Part shown: positions 50,576 to 60,001 of the stretch, in pieces
How positions within the stretch are numbered: position 1 is the first letter of the stretch
Layout of the letters: every line of letters starts with the position of its first letter
Assembly (NCBI GenBank): GCA_965221795.1
Contig: OZ244914.1
Coordinates: 992,001 to 1,056,000 of the forward strand
Source: VYFG01 sp965221795
GTDB taxonomy: Bacteria; Pseudomonadota; Gammaproteobacteria; Arenicellales; Poriferihabitantaceae
DNA: 64,000 nt
Direction: 5' to 3'
The notes under the pieces: generated by a model
The model's input: only the letters and a program-made list of their open reading frames with translations
What the model was told of the DNA's origin: nothing
The model's database searches: none
Program-made: the position numbers and the translations under genes

Positions 50576-50842
50576 TTGGCAAACTCTCCACAAGCCCGAA
50601 AGCGTGCGCGTCAAAACGTCAAGCGACGCCACCACAATATGAGTCAACGATCAGCATTACGCACCTCCATCAAAAAGTTGCTCAAACTGATCCAGACCAA
50701 TCGCCCGGAAGACGCCAGAGCCGCCTACCGGGAAACCTCCGCTCATATTGACCGGGCCACATCGAAGGGGCTGCATCATGCCAATCGGGCGGCCCGTCTG
50801 AAACGCCGGTTGAACCATCGATTGAGAAATCTTGCTGCCTGA
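50576..50842 (+). CDS. rpsT: Ribosomal protein S20 (TTG start)
   Basis: S20 binds 16S rRNA early in assembly of the small subunit. The 88 residues read ANSPQARKRARQNVKRRHHN at the start and end with HHANRAARLKRRLNHRLRNL. The family begins M-A-N, so initiation must be at TTG 50576, directly before GCA AAC; no ATG or GTG fits. E. coli rpsT also uses UUG, which is tied to its autogenous control, so the weak start is probably conserved for regulation. A GGAA lies 9 bases upstream. Confidence 0.96.
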   Translation: MANSPQARKRARQNVKRRHHNMSQRSALRTSIKKLLKLIQTNRPEDARAAYRETSAHIDRATSKGLHHANRAARLKRRLNHRLRNLAA

Positions 50843-50942
50843 AATCGGCTTGAGCGTCCCCCCATACCCGACCCTGGATTCTGGCAGTCGTCTACCGTTC
50901 TTCTCCCCATACTGCCCAGCACACGAAAAACACATTCCCGAG

Positions 50943-51905
50943 CTATTTCCTGGCTTGTCGGCCTGACTTCTTCCGGGGCTTTTCCCGAGAGTGCGGCCGA
51001 ACCGAGCGACCTTTTTCGGCAGCTGGAGTTGACATGGTCATCCCGGACAGTTGCACCATCTCATGTACCTCCTTACGCGAGAGTTCGACCCATCTGCCCG
51101 GAGGCAAGCTGCGCAACAGTTTCACTGGCCCATAACGAACCCGGAGCAACCGGTTGACCCGGCAACCCACCGATCCCCAGAGTCTTCGAATCTCACGATA
51201 CCGGCCTTCCGTCACGATCACCCGATACCAGGTATTGGCCCCTTCCCCCCGCACCCTGAGCACCTGAAGAAAGCCAACTTCGTGGCCATCCAGTAGTACG
51301 CCCTTGCGAAGCACATCCAAGGTACTGTGATCCACTTCCCCGAACACCCGGCACAGGTATTCCCTTTCCAGGCCAGTATCGGGTTGCATCAGGCGGTTGG
51401 CCAGCTCTCCATGGTCTGTGAATAAAAGCAGCCCTTGAGTATTGATGTCTAACCGGCCCACCGCCACCCAGCGAGCATGACGGATTCTGGGCAAATGCTG
51501 AAATACCGTCGGACGGTTTCCGGGGTCGTCCCGAGTACAGATCTCCCCTTCCGGTTTATGGTAGGCGAGAAGCCGGATCGGCCTGGCACCACCAAAACGA
51601 TGCGGAACCGGCCGGCCATCCATGTGGATACGGGACCGACCGGTCACTTTCTGGCCGAGTTGGGCCACCGCCCCATCTACATGAATGCGCCCAGAAACAA
51701 CCCATGCCTCAATCTGTCGGCGAGATCCCAAACCGAGATCGGACAGATATTTGTGCAGCCGAACCTCATCATCGCCCCGGGATACCGTAGCATGGCAGGG
51801 GTTACTCGGGAGGGCATCTGGAGGAGTGCGATCTGTCGCCGGAACCCGCTTGCCGGATCGATTCTGTATCGGCCTGCTCCGACTACCTTTACGTGGTCGA
51901 ATCAT
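50943..51905 (-). CDS. rluB: 23S rRNA pseudouridine synthase RluB
   Basis: RluB converts U2605 of 23S rRNA to pseudouridine. After a basic N-terminal tail comes an S4 domain (VRLHKYLSDLGLGSRRQIEA, about 48-67). The catalytic aspartate lies in VGRLDINTQGLLLFTDHGEL (about 150). TEGRYREIRRLWGSVGCRVN matches the RluB/RluE/RluF branch. A lysine/arginine-rich tail follows. The start overlaps scpB by 17 bases, the usual order scpA-scpB-rluB. RluB rather than RluE is chosen from the S4 domain, the long basic tails and the context. Confidence 0.9.
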   Translation of the reverse strand: MIRPRKGSRSRPIQNRSGKRVPATDRTPPDALPSNPCHATVSRGDDEVRLHKYLSDLGLGSRRQIEAWVVSGRIHVDGAVAQLGQKVTGRSRIHMDGRPVPHRFGGARPIRLLAYHKPEGEICTRDDPGNRPTVFQHLPRIRHARWVAVGRLDINTQGLLLFTDHGELANRLMQPDTGLEREYLCRVFGEVDHSTLDVLRKGVLLDGHEVGFLQVLRVRGEGANTWYRVIVTEGRYREIRRLWGSVGCRVNRLLRVRYGPVKLLRSLPPGRWVELSRKEVHEMVQLSGMTMSTPAAEKGRSVRPHSREKPRKKSGRQARK

Positions 51906-52662
51906 CCACTGTCAATATGGGGGCAGAGAGAGGGCTTTTCCTTTTACCGATGTCATGGCCTGATCCAGCAGTTGGCAGATTCTCGTCCATCACCTCCTTG
52001 CTCTCTTCCTCATCAGGCGCTTCAGAGTCCACCACTCCGGGCCCGGTTGCCGCAGTATTGGTCGAATCCGGTCCCGAGGAAGCCAAAGCAGCCAGCATTT
52101 CATCGGACAGAGGGATTTCCATTTCTGCCGCCACTTCGCCCAGGTCCCGTTGCTCCCCAAGCGCCGGAAGATCCTGCAAGGAGCTCAGGTTGAAATAGGA
52201 CAGAAACTCGGGGGTCGTACCGAAAAGGGCGGGATGACCAGGCACATCGCGCACCCCAATCTGCTTGATCCAGCCGCGTTCCGTCAGCCGCTGAATGAGA
52301 TCGGTGCTGACCGACACTCCACGCACGGACTCAATATCACCTCTTGTTGCGGGTTGCCGATAGGCAATGATCGCAAGCGTCTCCAGAAGCGGTCGCGACA
52401 GCTTCGGCGGCTTCACCGCATGCAGCCGACGCAGGTAATCGGCGTATTTCTCTCGTGTGTGAAAGCGGTATCCGTTACCAATCTTCTTCAGTTCAACGCC
52501 CCGGTGATCGCAGTCCTCCTTCAGGCGGTCCAGTGCATCATGTACCTGGCTGGCCTCTGGCCGCAACGGTTCATCGAACAGCCCCTGAATCCGGGCAACA
52601 CTGACCGGCCCATCTGCCGCCAGTAGCACCGCTTCCACAATGTTTTTGAGTTCGTCTGTCAT
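51889..52662 (-). CDS. scpB: Segregation and condensation protein B
   Basis: ScpB is the winged-helix subunit that dimerises and binds ScpA in the SMC-ScpAB condensin. The 257 residues include IVEAVLLAADGPVSVARIQG at the start and the second winged helix PLLETLAIIAYRQPATRGDI followed by ESVRGVSVS (about 90-120). The last 80 residues are acidic and low in complexity, longer than in many ScpB proteins. Its start overlaps scpA by 4 bases. Confidence 0.93.
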   Translation of the reverse strand: MTDELKNIVEAVLLAADGPVSVARIQGLFDEPLRPEASQVHDALDRLKEDCDHRGVELKKIGNGYRFHTREKYADYLRRLHAVKPPKLSRPLLETLAIIAYRQPATRGDIESVRGVSVSTDLIQRLTERGWIKQIGVRDVPGHPALFGTTPEFLSYFNLSSLQDLPALGEQRDLGEVAAEMEIPLSDEMLAALASSGPDSTNTAATGPGVVDSEAPDEEESKEVMDENLPTAGSGHDIGKRKSPLSAPILTVDDSTT

Positions 52663-53579
52663 TGGTCCGAGTGCCCGGCATCGGTTGCCACACCGAGACC
52701 CGGTTCCACCCCCCGGATATGGATCGAGGCAAACGGCTCCCTCTGGCTGATTACCAGCACCTGATCACGGCACATCTCCAGTATGGCGATAAAAGAGACC
52801 ACCATACCCAGCCGACCCTCGTCCGGGTCGAACAGGTCTTCAAACCGAAGAAAAGTCACACGCTGCAAGCGATCCAGAATGTCGGTCATCCTTTCGCGCA
52901 CTGTGAGCATTTCTTGCCCAACCTCGTAATGACGATGATGTTCGGACCGCTCCAACACCATACGGAATGCCAACACCAGGTCAGACAGACTCGCGCGGGG
53001 CTGAATCCTGCAAGGTGTCATATCCTCAAATTCGGCGGTGACCAGATACAGTTCTCTTTCCAGCCGCGGGTGCTCACCCATTTTCTTGGCCACTTGACTG
53101 AATCGCTCATATTCTTGCAATCGTTTGACCAGCGCCATCCGCGGGTCTTCCTCTTCCAGATCGGGAGGGTTAGCCGGTTTTGGCAGCAGCAGCCACGACT
53201 TGATTTCCGCCAGGGTAGCCGCCATGAGCAGATACTCGGCGGCAAGGTCCAGCCGGAATTGCCGCATGAGATCCACATACTCCATGTACTGGCGCGTAAT
53301 CACCGCGATGGGAATATCCAGAATATCCAGGTCATGACGGCGGATGAGATACAGCAAAAGATCTAACGGCCCCTGAAAAGAATCAAGAAACACTTCCAGG
53401 GCTTCCGGCGGAATGAAGAGATCATTCGGCAGTTCCCGCAACGGTCTGCCCTGCACCATCACCACGTTGTCAGCAGTTGCCTGTTCGGTCTCTCCCAATG
53501 CTTCCGGACCCACTGAGCCTGCCGCAGTCGGCTCGACAGAATCCGTATCAGGATGGGAATCAATGTGCCCGAAGGTCAT
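52659..53579 (-). CDS. scpA: Segregation and condensation protein A
   Basis: ScpA is the kleisin that bridges SMC heads. After a 40-residue variable start come the conserved blocks LDSFQGPLDLLLYLIRRHDL then DILDIPIAVITRQYMEYVDL (about 62-105), the central helix LAAEYLLMAATLAEIKSWLL and the C-terminal winged-helix part ending FIAILEMCRDQVLVISQ. The ATG at 53579, 14 bases after the trpS stop, is the best start; the frame is open upstream inside trpS. Forms an operon with trpS, scpB and rluB. Confidence 0.92.
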   Translation of the reverse strand: MTFGHIDSHPDTDSVEPTAAGSVGPEALGETEQATADNVVMVQGRPLRELPNDLFIPPEALEVFLDSFQGPLDLLLYLIRRHDLDILDIPIAVITRQYMEYVDLMRQFRLDLAAEYLLMAATLAEIKSWLLLPKPANPPDLEEEDPRMALVKRLQEYERFSQVAKKMGEHPRLERELYLVTAEFEDMTPCRIQPRASLSDLVLAFRMVLERSEHHRHYEVGQEMLTVRERMTDILDRLQRVTFLRFEDLFDPDEGRLGMVVSFIAILEMCRDQVLVISQREPFASIHIRGVEPGLGVATDAGHSDQ

Positions 53580-53592
53580 CGGTAGAAACCTA

Positions 53593-54816
53593 TCAATAGA
53601 CCGCTCCAACCGATTGTCGCACAATGTCCATGGTTTCACGGGCAACCGTCCGGGCCCGGCGGTCTCCCTCTACCACAACCTCGCGGACGAGAGCGGGATT
53701 ATTCTCATAGGGCTGTGCTCGGTCCCGGATCACGGCCTGCTCTTCCAACACCTGATGGATTAACGGCTTTTTGCAATCCAGGCATCCGATCGATGCCTTG
53801 CGACATCCATCGCTGACCCAAAGCTGCGTCTCTTCATTGCTGTAAATCTTGTGAAGTTGCCATACCGGGCATTTTTCCGGCTCACCCGGATCCGTCCGTC
53901 GTACCCGAGCCGGGTCCGTGGGCATGACTCGGACCGATTGCTCGACCCTCGTCGGATCATCCCGCAGAAAAATCGTGTTGCCATATGACTTCGACATTTT
54001 CTGGCCATCCAGCCCTGGCATCCTGGATGCTGCCGCCAACAGAGCTGCCGGCTCCGGCAAAATTGTCATCCCACGACCTTCAAGGTATCCCAGCAAACCG
54101 TCTCGCTGGGCTGGGGTGAGATGCGGTTGTGCCTGCACCAGTGTTCTCGCTTCCTCTAGTGCTTCCCGATTGCCCCGCTCGGTGAATTCCTGCCGCAGAC
54201 GACGATAACTCCGGGCATACTTCTTACCCATCTGCCGAATCGCTGCTTCCATTTCTTCTTCCCATGCAGTCGTACGACCAAAGAAATGATTGAATCGACG
54301 GGCAATTTCACGGGTCAACTCCACATGCGGCACTTGATCTTCCCCCACCGGAACATGCGCCGCACGGTACATCAGGATATCGGCAGACTGCAGCAGAGGG
54401 TAGCCGAGAAATCCGTAGGTTGCCAGGTTTTTCTCGCGCAACCGCTCCTGTTGGTCCTTGAAGCTGGGGACCCGCTCCAACCAGCCCAGCGGGGTCACCA
54501 TGGACAGCAAAAGATGCAGTTCCGCATGTTCCGGCACATGAGACTGGACGAACAGGGTCGCCTTTTCCGGATCAATACCCGCAGCCAACCAGTCAATGAC
54601 CATTTCCCAGACATGTGGTGCCATGGTCTCCGGGGCATCGTAATGGGTGGTCAGCGCATGCCAATCCGCCACAAAGAAGAAGCAGTCATAGTCTTGCTGC
54701 ATGCGAACCCAATTGCAGAGTACGCCATGATAGTGGCCCAGATGCAGCCTTCCGGTCGGACGCATGCCTGAGAGTACTCGCCGGTTATCCGGGTGTATGG
54801 CCGGGTGTTCATTCAT
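53593..54816 (-). CDS. trpS: Tryptophanyl-tRNA synthetase with probable [4Fe-4S] motif
   Basis: TrpRS charges tRNA-Trp. The class I motifs are RPTGRLHLGHYHG (HIGH-like, about 19-31) and GQKMSKSYGNT (about 275). At 407 residues it is longer than the E. coli enzyme (334), with an insertion of basic helices around 190-230. The C-terminal domain holds four cysteines spaced C-x21-C-x6-C-x2-C (KCPVWQLHKIY ... DGCRKASIGCLDCKK). That closely matches the iron-sulfur cluster motif (C-x22-C-x6-C-x2-C) described for Thermotoga maritima TrpRS near the anticodon-binding region. It begins the trpS-scpA-scpB-rluB run. Confidence 0.95.
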   Translation of the reverse strand: MNEHPAIHPDNRRVLSGMRPTGRLHLGHYHGVLCNWVRMQQDYDCFFFVADWHALTTHYDAPETMAPHVWEMVIDWLAAGIDPEKATLFVQSHVPEHAELHLLLSMVTPLGWLERVPSFKDQQERLREKNLATYGFLGYPLLQSADILMYRAAHVPVGEDQVPHVELTREIARRFNHFFGRTTAWEEEMEAAIRQMGKKYARSYRRLRQEFTERGNREALEEARTLVQAQPHLTPAQRDGLLGYLEGRGMTILPEPAALLAAASRMPGLDGQKMSKSYGNTIFLRDDPTRVEQSVRVMPTDPARVRRTDPGEPEKCPVWQLHKIYSNEETQLWVSDGCRKASIGCLDCKKPLIHQVLEEQAVIRDRAQPYENNPALVREVVVEGDRRARTVARETMDIVRQSVGAVY

Positions 54817-54886
54817 GATGTCACCAATGCTACTGCAATAACGGATACCAAAAAACCATCACAAGAGCTCCACCAATGGCCTGCAG

Positions 54887-55516
54887 TCAGGCCCAACCCT
54901 CAAACGACGAAATTTCCCCTTTCCCTGGCCGCACTACTTCCGGCAGGCCGCTGGTCAAATCGACCACGGTAGTGGGATCCAGGTCACATGGCCCCCCATC
55001 CACAATGCCATCCACCGCATGTTCCAGCACCTCCCGAATTTGTTCCGCATCATTCAGGGGCAAATCATCTGCCGGAAGAATCAGGGTCGAACTCATCAGT
55101 GGTTTACTCATATGCGCCAGCAACGAAGATACAATCGGATAGTCTGGAATCCGAAGACCAATGGTACGCCGCTTGGGATGTTGCAACCGACGGGGGACTT
55201 CCCGGGTGGCGGGCAGAATAAAGGTATAAGGGCCCGGCGTGAATCGCTTCAGCAAGCGGTAGATCTGGTTGTCGATCCGGGCATACAAGGCCACTTCGGA
55301 GAGATCACGACATACCAGGGAGAAGTGGTGGTCATTATCCACTCGACGAATGCGACGGATCGCATCCATAGCCTCTTTATTTCCGAGGGTGCATCCCAAA
55401 GCATAGCTGGAGTCAGTGGGATATGCAAGAATACCACCCTGTTGCAGAATCGTAGCAACCTGGTGAATCCGCCGGCCTTGCGGATTGCGCGGATGAATCT
55501 GGAAATATTGTGCCAT
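54887..55516 (-). CDS. yciO: YrdC/Sua5-domain protein, YciO type
   Basis: A YrdC-fold protein of 209 residues. It shows GGILAYPTDSSYALGCTLGN (about 26-45), RRIRRVDNDHHFSLVCRDLS and TPGPYTFILPATREVPRRL, as in YciO. The related TsaC makes threonylcarbamoyl-AMP for t6A in tRNA; YciO proteins have weak or uncertain activity in that reaction. The ATG at 55516 shares one base with the pcnB stop (TGATG). Proximity to trpS and scpAB is conserved in many gammaproteobacteria. Confidence 0.9.
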   Translation of the reverse strand: MAQYFQIHPRNPQGRRIHQVATILQQGGILAYPTDSSYALGCTLGNKEAMDAIRRIRRVDNDHHFSLVCRDLSEVALYARIDNQIYRLLKRFTPGPYTFILPATREVPRRLQHPKRRTIGLRIPDYPIVSSLLAHMSKPLMSSTLILPADDLPLNDAEQIREVLEHAVDGIVDGGPCDLDPTTVVDLTSGLPEVVRPGKGEISSFEGWA

Positions 55517-56871
55517 CAGTTGGGCCCCCAACCAATGGCCTGTTTCATCTCCGGCTTGCGGCGTGACCGCCTCCGACGCCCTTTGGGATGGCGGCTTGGT
55601 CCCGTTCGGGACAATTGCTGGATCATTCGCTTTTGTTCCGCCATACCCACATCCTGAATCCGGGTCCACCAGTTGACCAGCTCCTGCGGGATTTCACCGA
55701 CCTCCCCCCGGAGCATCAGAAAATCATAGGCAGCACGGAATCGTCGATTCATCAGTATCTGCTCGATGTTCCGCGGTCGCCGGCGTTCAAGGGCCGATTG
55801 CATTTCCCAGATATCGAGGACGACACTGCTGACCCGGCGAGGAATGGCGACCTGTTGACACGTCTCGGCAAACACCTGGTCTGCAGCCTGCCAAGCCAGA
55901 TTGCCAAAATTGTTTTCGGCTCCTTTCAGGGCATCCAGACGGAGACGAAAGGGACGCCATAACAGCACCACATAAAGGAAAGCCGCAATGACTGGCTTGT
56001 TCTGTGCAACCCTCCGGTCGGTATTTGCCAACGCTTTCAGGATCAGCCGTTCCCACGGTTCTCCATCGGCGGTATCCAAGGCCGCAACCGTCTCTGGAAA
56101 CAGGAGATCAAGGAATCTGGTAGTACGCAACGCATGCCAACTGTTGACGCCATGGGTGTGGTGAAAAAACTTTAGCACTTCATCAAACAAGCGAGCCGGG
56201 GGGACGCTGGTCAGATAATCGCGATAGCGGCTGACCTCCTGCATCAAGCCTCGCTCTGGCTCCAGACCCAGCTTGGCCTGAAAGCGCAATACCCGCAGCA
56301 TGCGAACCGGGTCTTCTGCAAATCGCTCTGCCGGCTTGCCAATCAGGCGGAGCCGACGCAAGCCGAGATCTTCTACTCCCCCGAGATAGTCCAGAATCGT
56401 ATCTTCCACCGGGTCAAAATACAGTGCATTGACCGTAAAATCACGGCGAAGCGCATCCTCCTCCAGAGTCCCGTAGACATTGTCGTCCAGCAACCGGCCG
56501 CGGTCTGTAATGTGAGGGCCCGCTCTGCGCCTGCGATGTTTCCAGGGCCAGTGCTTGGAGGGTGCGCTCGGGTTCGCGCGATAGGTAGCGACTTCAACAA
56601 TTTCCCGTCCGTAACGGACATGCACCAGGCGAAATCGTCGTCCGATAATGCGGGCACGACGGAAGACAGCATGTACTTCTTCCGGGGTGGCATCCGTTGC
56701 CACATCAAAGTCCTTCGGCTGTATTCCCAACAAGAGATCCCTGACACAGCCGCCCACCAGATAGCCATCATATCCGGCTCCTTGCAACCCCTGAACCACT
56801 TCCAGCGCAGCAGGACCAATCAAATTCCGATTGAAATCAAAATCAGCGGCAGAATAGGAAACTGGCTTCAA
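55516..56871 (-). CDS. pcnB: Poly(A) polymerase I
   Basis: PcnB adds 3' poly(A) tails that promote RNA decay. The 451-residue protein has the nucleotidyltransferase signature YLVGGCVRDLLLGIQPKDFD then VATDATPEEV (about 37-66). LRRDFTVNALYFDP (about 142) and the neck block RFAEDPVRMLRVLRFQAKLG (about 184-203) follow, and the end is basic (GRRRRSRRKPEMKQ), as in PcnB rather than CCA-adding enzymes. The start is ATG 56871; the upstream 294-base gap to acnB holds its likely promoter. Confidence 0.92.
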   Translation of the reverse strand: MKPVSYSAADFDFNRNLIGPAALEVVQGLQGAGYDGYLVGGCVRDLLLGIQPKDFDVATDATPEEVHAVFRRARIIGRRFRLVHVRYGREIVEVATYRANPSAPSKHWPWKHRRRRAGPHITDRGRLLDDNVYGTLEEDALRRDFTVNALYFDPVEDTILDYLGGVEDLGLRRLRLIGKPAERFAEDPVRMLRVLRFQAKLGLEPERGLMQEVSRYRDYLTSVPPARLFDEVLKFFHHTHGVNSWHALRTTRFLDLLFPETVAALDTADGEPWERLILKALANTDRRVAQNKPVIAAFLYVVLLWRPFRLRLDALKGAENNFGNLAWQAADQVFAETCQQVAIPRRVSSVVLDIWEMQSALERRRPRNIEQILMNRRFRAAYDFLMLRGEVGEIPQELVNWWTRIQDVGMAEQKRMIQQLSRTGPSRHPKGRRRRSRRKPEMKQAIGWGPN

Positions 56872-57165
56872 TGCTGGAGACCACAGGAATGGAAAGACTT
56901 GAACCCGTAGCTAGCTGGATGTTCAACTGACGAGCCACTTCGCCATATCGTGCTACAGAACGAACCGCCAAGCTCTGTGCAGCATCCGTCGGGCCACCAA
57001 CAGCTGCTGGCACTGGCCACTGCGGGGAAGTGGTCCCAACAGCAGCAATGTGGTTGCCGATTGCATACCGCTTGTCAAGGGAGATTCTGCCCGGAAGGCA
57101 CTCGGGTATTATAGCCTGCCCGGGGTCAATCAATGGCCGCAAAGCCGGGTCGGGCCAAATCTGCG

Positions 57166-59751
57166 TCAATGGGCGAAACTTTGTGCGGGCACCACAGAAT
57201 TGGCGGCTTGATGATACTGATCGATTTCATTGAAATTGAGATAGCGATACACCTCCGCTGCCATCGTGTTGAGCTCTGCAGCTACTTCCATGTACTCGTC
57301 CACAGATGGCAGTCGTCCAAGTACACCAGCCACAGCGGAAAGCTCCGACGAGGCCAGATAGACATTGGCCCCCTTGCCCAATCGATTGGGGAAATTGCGG
57401 GTAGAAGTCGACACCACTGTCGCATCGTCTGCCACCCGTGCCTGGTTGCCCATGCACAGGGAGCAGCCGGGCGGTTCCACACGAGCACCGGACCGGGCAT
57501 ACACCGAGTACCACCCTTCCTGGACCAACTGTGCTTGATCCATCTTGGTGGGGGGAACGATCCACATCCGCGTGGGGATGACCTGATCCATCTTCTGCAG
57601 CAGTTTGCCCGCCGCACGGAAGTGCCCGATATTGGTCATGCAGGAGCCGATGAAGACTTCATCTACACGGTCCCCCGCCACTTCCGACAACCGTCTGGCG
57701 TCATCAGGATCATTGGGCGCACACAAGATCGGCTCCCGGATTTGATCCAGGTCGATTTCGATTATCTCAACATACTCTGCGTCCGGGTCCGCTTCCAGCA
57801 GTTCGGGGTTCTCAAGCCAAGCCTCCATGGCCGCGACCCGACGCTCAATCGTACGCTGATCCCCATATCCTTCACTGATCATCCAGCGGAGCATGACGAT
57901 GTTGGATCTCAGGTATTCGATAATGGGTTCGCGGTCCAGCTTGATGGTACAGCCGGATGCCGAGCGTTCGGCAGACGCATCGGCAATTTCAAATGCCTGT
58001 TCGATTTTCAGGTCCGGCAACCCTTCAATCTCCAGCACCCGTCCCGAAAAAACATTCTTCTTTCCATGCTTCGCCACCGTCAACAGCCCTTGTTGGATCG
58101 CAGCATAGGGAATGGCATGCACCAGATCACGCAAGGTGATGCCCGGCTGCATAGTGCCAGCGAACCGCACCAGAACCGATTCCGGCATGTCCAGTGGCAT
58201 GACCCCAGTTGCCGCTGCAAAGGCGACCAAGCCCGAGCCCGCCGGGAAGGATATACCGATCGGAAACCGGGTGTGTGAGTCGCCACCCGTGCCCACGGTG
58301 TCCGGCAACAGCATCCGATTCATCCAGGAATGGATGATTCCATCGCCGGGCTTGAGCGAAACGCCTCCACGGTTCATCATGAAGTCGGGCAGACTGTGAT
58401 GCGTTTCCACATCCACTGGCTTGGGATAGGCGGAAGTATGGCAGAATGACTGCATGACCAGATCCGCCTGAAAGCCCAGGCAAGCGAGATCCTTAAGTTC
58501 ATCCCGGGTCATCGGACCCGTGGTATCTTGTGAACCGACCGTCGTCATTCGGGGCTCGCAATATTGCCCCGGACGCACACCGGGCAAGCCGCAGGCGTGT
58601 CCCACCATCTTCTGGGCCAGGGTATAGCCCTTACCGGAGCTGGAAGGGGGAGGGGGAGTTCGAAAGACATCGCTCGCCGGCAGGCCTAGCGCTTCCCGGG
58701 CCCGGGTAGTCAGCCCACGTCCGATAATCAGATTGATGCGCCCCCCGGCACGCACTTCATCCAGCAGGACATCGGTCTTTAGCTGGAAAGTGCTGATTAC
58801 TTCATCGGTCCCATGACGGCATACCCGGCCTTCATAAGGGTATACATCCACCACATCCCCCATCTCCATCCGGGAGACATCCATCTCAATCGGCAGTGCT
58901 CCGGAATCTTCCATGGTATTGAAGAAAATCGGCGCAATCTTGCCACCGAAACAATATCCTCCCGCCCGCTTATTGGGAATCCCCGGTATATCTTCGCCGG
59001 TATACCACAGTACCGAGTTAGTGGCAGATTTTCGGGATGAGCCGGTGCCCACCACATCCCCAACATACGCAACCGGATATCCGATTTGCTTGAGTTCAGC
59101 CAGTTTTTCCAGTGGCTTATCCGTGAGCTCCGGACGAGGATTCTTCAGCATCGCCAGGGCATGCAGGGGAATATCCGGTCTCGACCAGGCATCGGGAGCC
59201 GGAGAAAGATCGTCGGTATTGGTTTCCCCGGGCACCTTGAACACGGTGACTGTGATCGTTTCCGGAACCGCAGGACGATGCAGAAACCAATCTGCGCGGG
59301 CCCAGGATTCGAGCACAGACCGGGCCTGGACATTGCCCCGGTCAGCTTTCTCCTTGACATCGTAGAACGCATCGAACATCAGCAGCGTATGGGACAGGGC
59401 ATTTGCGGCTCCGACCGCTATCCGTTCGTCTTCCAAGGCCTCAATCAGGGGGGCAATATTGTAACCTCCATGCATTTCCCCCAAGAAGGTGACCGCCAGC
59501 TCTGGGGTCACCAAGGGAGAGGCAGCCTCACCTTTCAGGATTGCAGCCAGAAAAGCTGCCTTGACATACGCAGCCTGGTCCACACCCGCTGGCACCCGGT
59601 TGCGCAACAGGTCCAACAGTCGTTCGCCCTGGCCCGCTGAAGGGGACTTCATCAACTCGACCAGATCGGCCGTCTGTTCTGGGGTCAGTGGTTTGGGTAC
59701 GATCCCCAGTGCGGCTCGTTCCACAACATGTTTTTCGTAGGACTTCAGCAA
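57166..59751 (-). CDS. acnB: Aconitate hydratase B
   Basis: AcnB interconverts citrate and isocitrate and may also cleave 2-methylisocitrate-pathway intermediates. The 861 residues match E. coli AcnB (865), with the N-terminal HEAT-like domain that distinguishes it from AcnA. The [4Fe-4S] cysteines are in FIGSCMTNIGHF (about 705) and GCSLCMGNQARV (about 765-770). VGTGSSRKSATNSVLWYTGE and GGDSHTRFPIGISFPAGSGL are catalytic blocks. The start is ATG 59751. It stands alone between pcnB and hemY. Confidence 0.97.
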   Translation of the reverse strand: MLKSYEKHVVERAALGIVPKPLTPEQTADLVELMKSPSAGQGERLLDLLRNRVPAGVDQAAYVKAAFLAAILKGEAASPLVTPELAVTFLGEMHGGYNIAPLIEALEDERIAVGAANALSHTLLMFDAFYDVKEKADRGNVQARSVLESWARADWFLHRPAVPETITVTVFKVPGETNTDDLSPAPDAWSRPDIPLHALAMLKNPRPELTDKPLEKLAELKQIGYPVAYVGDVVGTGSSRKSATNSVLWYTGEDIPGIPNKRAGGYCFGGKIAPIFFNTMEDSGALPIEMDVSRMEMGDVVDVYPYEGRVCRHGTDEVISTFQLKTDVLLDEVRAGGRINLIIGRGLTTRAREALGLPASDVFRTPPPPSSSGKGYTLAQKMVGHACGLPGVRPGQYCEPRMTTVGSQDTTGPMTRDELKDLACLGFQADLVMQSFCHTSAYPKPVDVETHHSLPDFMMNRGGVSLKPGDGIIHSWMNRMLLPDTVGTGGDSHTRFPIGISFPAGSGLVAFAAATGVMPLDMPESVLVRFAGTMQPGITLRDLVHAIPYAAIQQGLLTVAKHGKKNVFSGRVLEIEGLPDLKIEQAFEIADASAERSASGCTIKLDREPIIEYLRSNIVMLRWMISEGYGDQRTIERRVAAMEAWLENPELLEADPDAEYVEIIEIDLDQIREPILCAPNDPDDARRLSEVAGDRVDEVFIGSCMTNIGHFRAAGKLLQKMDQVIPTRMWIVPPTKMDQAQLVQEGWYSVYARSGARVEPPGCSLCMGNQARVADDATVVSTSTRNFPNRLGKGANVYLASSELSAVAGVLGRLPSVDEYMEVAAELNTMAAEVYRYLNFNEIDQYHQAANSVVPAQSFAH

Positions 59752-60001
59752 GATAGAACCTCCAGAGTATGGACCATCATGACATCAATGCCCCTGTTTC
59801 AGACACGATATCTGCCCGGACACCCAGACAACGCACCAATCCCGCAACAGGAAGAATGAATTGTACCTTGAATGGGAGCCATCCGTGAACCACGATCGCT
59901 CATGTCTATATTCTGGCCAGGCAGATAGGAACCGGAAGCCGAAGGGATGACCGTCCCGAGCCTTCACCGGGGCATCGAACCTCTCTACTATGGTGGAAAT
60001 C

